Under the pieces are notes generated by a model. It made no database searches. It was given only the letters and a program-made list of their open reading frames with translations, and was not told the origin of the DNA. This document shows, piece by piece, positions 58,124 through 64,000 of a DNA stretch of 64,000 nt; within the stretch, counting starts at the first letter, position 1, and each line of letters starts with the position of its first letter. The position numbers were made by a program, and so were the translations under genes. The DNA comes from Zygnema cylindricum (Eukaryota > Streptophyta > Zygnematophyceae > Zygnematales > Zygnemataceae), in assembly GCA_037447655.1 (NCBI GenBank), contig JBBHKE010002610.1, positions 62,001 to 126,000 of the forward strand, in the 5' to 3' direction.

Positions 58124-59078
58124 TGTTGTTCCATGACAACCGGTACAGGTGGAGCTGCAGCAGAAGTGGTAGAATTAGACATAACTTACACAGAAGCTAA
58201 CCAAGAACCCAATCAAACACTGATGTTTCACTCACTATAAAACCTGATCTACATGTACAAATTACACCAAATTTAGCATACAAAATCACCAGTATACACA
58301 CTCTCAATTCCCAAAATTACAGCACAAGTGAACCAATAAACCATAAGATATGACATCTGCAAGTTTCACAAAAACTGCATTCAAATTTGCATTATCTCAA
58401 AACTGGTTGATTAAATGTTTCTAAGTCCTAAACTTTTATACACTGAGTGTCTATCTACTGATCCTTTTGACCAATCAGATTGAATAGTCGTGCTGTACTA
58501 TAGTACGACAGAGTACCTAATGTACTTCCAAAAATCTCTTTTTCCACTAACCTAAATCGAGCAGTGTCACACTAAATTTAAATTCGCTAAACTCCAGAAA
58601 ACGTTTGTTCAGGTTTTCTTCATTTGATGCCATACATCGAATGTTGCTGCTTATTCAGCAGTAGTCAAATAAGTCCAACCGGCTGTGGTTAATCTTGTAC
58701 GAATATTTGGAGTGCTTACGGAGTATTTCGTCACCTGTGGTCCACACTTAAATCGTAACCGTTAGTTCAGTTCAAATCGACGTCCTATATTTATTTTTCA
58801 CACTTGCTTTCCCAGATGTCCGGTATTCCTTTTCGTCCGTCCGATGCGCCGGTTTGACTTCGTTCGATGTGTTACATGTGTCAAGATTCATTCCGCCTTT
58901 TCTGTATTCTTTCTCATACAGACCCGTGTTTATCATACCGTACGCTACACTCAGAGTTACTCTTCTTCTGTCACACTATACAAGGTAAGTATTACAACTT
59001 CAAGGACCCAAAAATATTATAAGTTATAAACCTCCCCTCATAGCCTTATCTACTGAGGATAAAGCTTTGAAACCAACT
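58124..59078 (-). mobile_element. 3' LTR of element D
   Basis: It is 955 bp, with ends TGTTGTTCCATGACAACC and AACCAACT (terminal CA changed), followed by the purine tract (CTCCCCTAAAGG). The Ser/Thr ATG leader (MSNSTTSAAAPP, minus) is near 58180. The sequence is clearly different from the C LTRs. Confidence 0.8.
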
Positions 59079-60300
59079 CTCCCCTAAAGGTTTAGACTTA
59101 GCTATTCACTCAGACCAATAGCTTGTCTACAGAAATGTAATTTGGGGGCAGGCAGAGCTTTAGTAAGCATGTCTGCAACCATGTGTTCATCAGGCAAATA
59201 AGACAATTTTATGACTCTAGCAAGCACCTTCTCTCTGACAAAATGAAGTCTGACATCCATGTGCTTACTTTTGAAGTGGTGGCTGGGATTAGAGGCGATT
59301 GCAATTGCTGCCTGGTTGTCACACCAGATCACTTGAGGACCGGTTTGCATGTATCCCAATTCCTGCAAAAGTGCCTTCACCCATAGGAGTTCCTTGAGGG
59401 CAGAGCTTGCTGCCATATATTCCGATTCCATTGTTGACTGAGCTGTGACCTTTTGAAGTTTGCTGCTCCAGCAGCAAGTTCCATTTCCAATCTGCAAAAC
59501 AAAACTTGTAGTAGATTTTCTGCTGGGCATGTCACCATAGCTAGCATCGCTCCAAGTTTGCAGTTTTACTTCTCCTCCTCCAAGAACAAGCTTGAGATTT
59601 CGAGTTCCTCCCAGGTATCTCAGAACTCTCTTTGCAGCCTCCCAGTCTGCCTTTTTCGGATTCTGCAGACTTCTACTTAAAGAGCCAACAGCAGCTGCAA
59701 TGTCACGCCTCGTGCAATTCATAAAATATATGAGGCTACCGACTACCTGCCTGTATGGTTTTGATGCCATAAAGTCCTCCTCCCCTAACTCTAGGCTCTC
59801 ACTGACTAGAATTCCTGAATGAGAGTCACTTCCCTCTAATTTCTGTCGGAATTCCATAGGAGTTACACACCCTTTTACTTCTTTCATTTCAAATTTTTTA
59901 AGCATGGAACCTATGGCTTCTTTTTGAGTTAACATTATTTGTCTCTTATTTCTATCCCTCTCTACTTGTATCCCTAATATATATTTGGCTTCACCAAGAT
60001 CCTTCATCTCAAATCTGGAGTTTAAGGCTCTCTTAATACGATTAATTTCATCCATAGATTTGCTGATTAGCAGCAGATCATCTACATATACAGCAATATA
60101 GAGTATCCCATCATTTCCTTGTAGAACATACATAGAGTGATCTGAACTTAATCTTTTATAGCCTAGTCTAGTTAGGAACTCATCCAACTTCAAGTTCCAT
60201 TGTCTAGGGGCTTGTTTTAGCCCATACAAGGATTTCAGCAGTTTACAGACTAATCTTTCCTTTCCTGTCTCTTCGTACATTTCTGGTTGCTTCATATAGA
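59079..60300 (-). pseudogene. element D reverse transcriptase C-part and RNase H
   Basis: 397 open codons (60295-59102): YGLKQAPRQWNLKL, YVDDLLLISKS, FEMKDLGEAKYILGIQ, NCTRRDIAAAVGSLS, LQTWSDASYGDMPS, QSTMESEYMA, WCDNQAAIAIA, KHMDVRLHFVREKV and TKALPAPKLHFC. RNase H looks complete. A stop at about 60300 separates it from the RT N-part. Confidence 0.9.
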
Positions 60301-60304
60301 TAGT

Positions 60305-61275
60305 TTATTCAAGCTCTCCATGAAGAAAAGCAGTTTTAACATCCATTTGATGAACTTTCATATTTTCAATGGCAGCTAGACTTAACAGAATTCTGACAGT
60401 TGGAAACCTTACCACCGGAGATAAGGTTTCCTCAAAATCAATTCCTTCCTTCTGATCGTAACCCTTTGCCACAAGTCTGGCTTTGTATCTCTCGATTGTT
60501 CCATCCGGATTTAGCTTAACTTTGAACACCCATTTGCTGCCAATAGCTTTCCAGTCCGGAGGAAGATCAACTAACTCCCACGTTTGAGCCTCCATTATCG
60601 ATTTCATCTCGTCATTTGCTGCCTCAATCCAGTGAGTTCTTCCGGTTGATGAGAAAGCCTCCCGGATGGTCAGAGATTCTCCTAAAGTTGAAGAAAATTC
60701 AAAATGGGAACCTGATTGTAGACGGCTGCTAGATCTCCTTCCCCTCGGAAATTCTGAGGCCGAGACCGATGGCTGTCGTGCGTTCTTTGTCTGTCTTGTC
60801 ACTTGCCTTGACTGCTCATGAAGCCTCTCAGCCTGCTCATGTTGAGGCTGTACATGATCCTGCGGATCAGAAGAAACTTGCTCTGTAATAGGATGTTGAA
60901 CCACTGGAAAGTAAGTGGCTTTGAGAGTATCAAAAATGACATATTCTTGAGATTTAATTTCACCCTGTTTGTCAGTCATTATAAATAAATCTGCTGAATC
61001 TCCTTCATCTTTACAATAACATATCTGGACACCACAATCTTGTCCTTTTCTAGAACATATACCCTATACCCTTTTGAATAATCATCATACCCCATGAGGA
61101 TTCCTGGTAACCCTTTTGGCTCCATTTTCGATGTAGACTGAGAAGTATTTAAGATAAAGCATTTACTCCCAAACACTTTAAAATGACCGACCTGGGGTTT
61201 TCTTCCTGTCCATAGTTCAAAAGGTGTTGTGCTAACCGATCTGGACCGAAGTCTGTTTTTGATATATACGCACAA
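60305..61275 (-). pseudogene. element D integrase C-terminus, linker and RT N-part
   Basis: 61275-60979: NRLRSRSVSTTPFELW, GRKPQVGHFKVFGSK and GILMGYDDYSKGYRVY. After a frameshift, 60979-60305: a Gln/His-rich linker, GRRSSSRLQSGSHF, WVFKVKLNPDGTIERY, GYDQKEGIDFEETLSPVV and DVKTAFLHGELE. Confidence 0.85.
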
Positions 61276-62258
61276 TTTAGGGCCTCAGCCCAAAATTTCA
61301 TATCTATACTTTTATCAGCAAGCATAGATCTAGCACACTCTGTTACTGTTCTATTTAACCTCTCTGAAACACCATTTTGTTGAGGTGTGTAAGGAACAGT
61401 TAGCTGACGACTGATGCCTTCATCCAATAGAAACTTTTTAAATTCATGTAACATATACTCGCCTCCATTATCCGATATGAGTTCCAAAATTGAAGTACCA
61501 TGGAGTTTTTCCGCCCAAGCTTTGTAGTGTTTAAAGTGGGAAAAAACCTAACTTTTTTCTTTCATGAAATATACTTTAGTATATCTGGAAAAATCATCAG
61601 TAAAAGTCACCATGAAGCGAACCCCCCTAGCCGATGGTATTTGAGCCGGGCCCAATACATCAGAATGAACGAGCTGTAAGACCTTCGTTGATCGGTGCTC
61701 TGATTCTTGTGGAAAAGGCAGCTTGTGAATCTTCCCCAAAGAGCAGCCATCACATGTTTTAACTGGCTGATCTGTTAAAGTAACACCTTCTATTTTGCCA
61801 GATTTCACCATTTTGTTCAAGCTGTCATAATTAACATGTCCTAGCCTTTTATGCCATAACTCATTCTCAGACATTACACTTGAGTAGAGAACATCATTTT
61901 CTTTAAAATCTGCCATATCCATACGAAACATTTTGCTTTTATCTCTAGTTCCTGTGACTGCTACTTTTCTTAGCTTGCTTACAACCTGTATACCCCCCTT
62001 AAGGATTACTTCAAAACCTTTGCTCTCAACTAGAGACGTAGAAAACAGATTCTTTTTTAGGGATGGAACATACAAGACATTGTGTAAAGTTTTCTCAACC
62101 GACTTGCCTCCTATATCTACCAGTAATGAAAAATCACCCTGAGCAGAAGTCTGGACACTCATGCCACAGGCATAGTATATATTCTTTGCAGGTGTATTCT
62201 GGAGAGTAGTAAAAAGGGCTTTGTTCCAACACATGTGAGCCGAATCTCCCGTGTCCAT
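61149..62258 (-). pseudogene. element D protease and integrase
   Basis: 62258-61548: protease MDTGDSAHMCW (DTGAS changed to DTGDS; a TGA stands for the Trp before IMDTG), zinc domain LWHKRLGHVNYDSL and CDGCSLGK, first catalytic HSDVLGP. After a stop at about 61547, 61487-61149 holds SDNGGEYML and PQQNGVSERLN. All DDE residues can be placed. Confidence 0.85.
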
Positions 62259-62651
62259 GATTCACCCGACATCCTTTGACCCTTCCATCGCCGCCGCCAT
62301 TTCAAATAACTCCGATGTATCGTGCTCATCGAGACCAGAGGATTCATCTTCATGAGTTACAGATGAAAAAAACAGTGAGTTGTTTTGCAAAATATTACTA
62401 GAAAAGCCCTAATTAAATTGAATTTGCTACCACCCAGGCCTATATAAACCAGTTTCATTTGCCTTTTTGAGCTTATGACAGTACCAATATCCATGACCTT
62501 TCTCTGAACAGTAAAAGCATGTAGTAAAAGACTCCCTATTTAGCCCTTGATTAAATTGATTAAACTGTCCTAGATTCCTAGGACCCGGATTTCTAAGCTG
62601 ATTAAATTGATTTTTTGACTGTTTAAACTGTCCTCTTGTGTCAAAATTTGT
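62259..62651 (-). pseudogene. element D gag remnant up to the gap
   Basis: Asn/Gln-rich gag tail with a knuckle-like region around 62455-62525 (CFYCSEKGHGYWYCHKLK-type, read by eye in one frame) and NQFNQLRN-like text. The rest of gag and the 5' LTR are not seen because of the N run. Confidence 0.6.
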
Positions 62652-62661
62652 NNNNNNNNNN
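62652..62661. other. assembly gap (10 N)
   Basis: Ten N bases. The gap length is probably nominal. Sequence on the two sides belongs to different elements. Confidence 0.99.
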
Positions 62662-62925
62662 CTAGATAAGCAATACCGCCGTCGTTACCTCCCGCGTTTC
62701 CTGGAACCTACCTATTACCTATGTTCTCGCAGTCGGGTGTACACGACCTTGTTCCGGTAGAAGTTTTTAGACTTTCGTTGCGGCCTCTTTTTATAAATAA
62801 TACGAACACCTTACTCACAGGTTTGAGCACAATACCAACTACAAAGGAACGATCAACTACATCTTCTTTTTTATTAACTTTCTTGGGAAGTGTTACAGAA
62901 TAAACACGTAGTTAAATTCTTTTTA
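62662..62925. other. unassigned sequence after the gap
   Basis: 264 bases match none of the LTRs or gags in the window by eye. They join the C4 protease abruptly near 62925. Confidence 0.5.
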
Positions 62926-64000
62926 GACAAGGTTCTTTCAATTATTTTTTCTTCTACATCAACTAGCAAGGAAACATCAACCATAACACGAGTTTGGACA
63001 CTCATTCCACAAGCATAATAAATATTTTTCTCCGGCGTTGCTTTCAGATTTTTGAAGATGGCCTTGTTCCAGCACATGTGGGCTGACGCTCTTGTATCCA
63101 TTATCCATCCAAGGTCCTTTGCGCCTTCCATTGCTGCCGCCATAGCGAATAGATTCGTGTCGTCTTCCTCAGAAAATGTCAGAGTCTTGTCCTAGAGTGA
63201 TGAAAAAGCTGAAAACAATGCATTTCCACGAGGTGTAGGCCCCGTGAAGCTATTGTAAAACTAACTTTGTTGCCATCCCGGCATGTATAAACCTGTATCG
63301 TTAGCTCGTTTAAGTTTAAGACAGAATTTGTATCCATGACCTCTCTCACTGCAATAAAAACATGCATTGTTGGATTGTCTATTTCCACCCTGATTAAACT
63401 GTCTGAACTGGGTAAACTGATTACGTTGCTGAATAAACTGACCTTTCCTCCCAAAGTCTGAATTTAAAGCCTCTACTTTCTCAACATTGAGAATATTAGA
63501 CGTAGCTTCCTCCTCTAGTAAAATATTGATGGCTAACTGTAAAGTCCAGCTAGCTTTATCTTTTTGTTTAAGCATGTCAGATGCTCCTTTCACACTACGA
63601 GGGAGACCCCTCATGAGCAAAGCTGCCTGTTGAAATGGAGGAAACACACCACCTGCAAAAGCATTTGCATCTACAAGAATGTGAAATTTGTTAGAATATT
63701 CAGCCATTGTACCGCCAGTGTACTTATAGTCCGATTTTTTTCCAGCCAACAGAAACTCTTTCGGACATTAGCCTTTTCATAATCACTTTTAGGGGATTTC
63801 CAGATATCAATTGTTTTTTTAATTTTTATCCGAGACATAGCTAAATCCTCAGATATACAAAACTTCAGAATAGAACGAGCGTGTGTATTTTTCTTTAGAC
63901 CATGACGAATCAAATTCATCCAGCGAACCATCCAATATATCCAAAAGATTCACATTCTCAAAATGTGTCTCCACCATATCCGCCCAGTAAACATTCTTTT
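62926..64000 (-). pseudogene. C4: C-family gag and protease, cut by the window edge
   Basis: Gag parts at 63931-63671 (ARSILKFCISEDLAMS) and 63749-63261 (GGTMAEYSNKFHILVDAN, FPPFQQAALLMRGLPRS, knuckle CFYCSERGHGYKFC). Protease at 63143-62926 has WIMDTRASAHMCW, with the Gly of DTG changed to Arg. It is very close in sequence to C2 and in the same orientation. Confidence 0.85.

Overview
This window is repeat-dominated nuclear DNA from a eukaryote. Spliceosomal-type introns (GT..AG), Ty1/copia retrotransposons, an hAT DNA transposon and long simple-sequence tracts fill it. I recognise no intact single-copy host gene. The lineage cannot be fixed. The copia primer-binding sites imply a host initiator tRNA-Met with plant-type bases around the anticodon, and a broken GH16-like carbohydrate enzyme is the only probable host-type gene.

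Layout. 1-307 is the end of a copia LTR that runs straight into a 40-bp satellite whose core is a perfect palindrome (to about 2250). 2455-4844 is a truncated copia (element I, minus strand: gag plus 5' LTR), followed by a plus-strand copia pol remnant (J, 4845-6012). 7008-8200 is a solo LTR with a 5-bp target duplication. 9033-13384 is a structurally complete but mutated hAT transposon with terminal inverted repeats (TIRs) and an 8-bp target duplication; it carries a smaller MITE-like insertion. 14351-16331 holds the degenerate multi-exon GH16-like gene. 16682-17400 is a GAGAAG microsatellite. 18180-26218 holds three blocks of a T-rich minisatellite, an A-rich minisatellite and a broken copia (H) that is cut off by the third block.

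From 26219 to the end the DNA is a stack of nested copia elements. Element E (plus strand) begins at 26219 and is split by three insertions: G (27416-34399, itself carrying a foreign fragment F), A (34697-41135, the youngest, with equal-length LTRs and a perfect TTATA duplication) and a C-family array starting at 41716. In that array C1 and C2 lie head to tail and share one LTR. C1 is interrupted by B (44689-50938), and D is inserted in the outer LTR of C2. A 10-base N gap at 62652 precedes a further C-family gag (C4).

Themes. Elements A, B, I and E (and weakly C) place a primer site right after the LTR that matches the anticodon arm of initiator tRNA-Met (half-tRNA priming, as in Drosophila copia). 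In A and I the ATG inside this primer site is also the gag start codon. Several LTRs also hold, always antisense to the element, a tRNA-like segment with box A- and box B-like motifs. Nearly all coding regions carry stops and frameshifts; only A has a long intact ORF (1264 codons).
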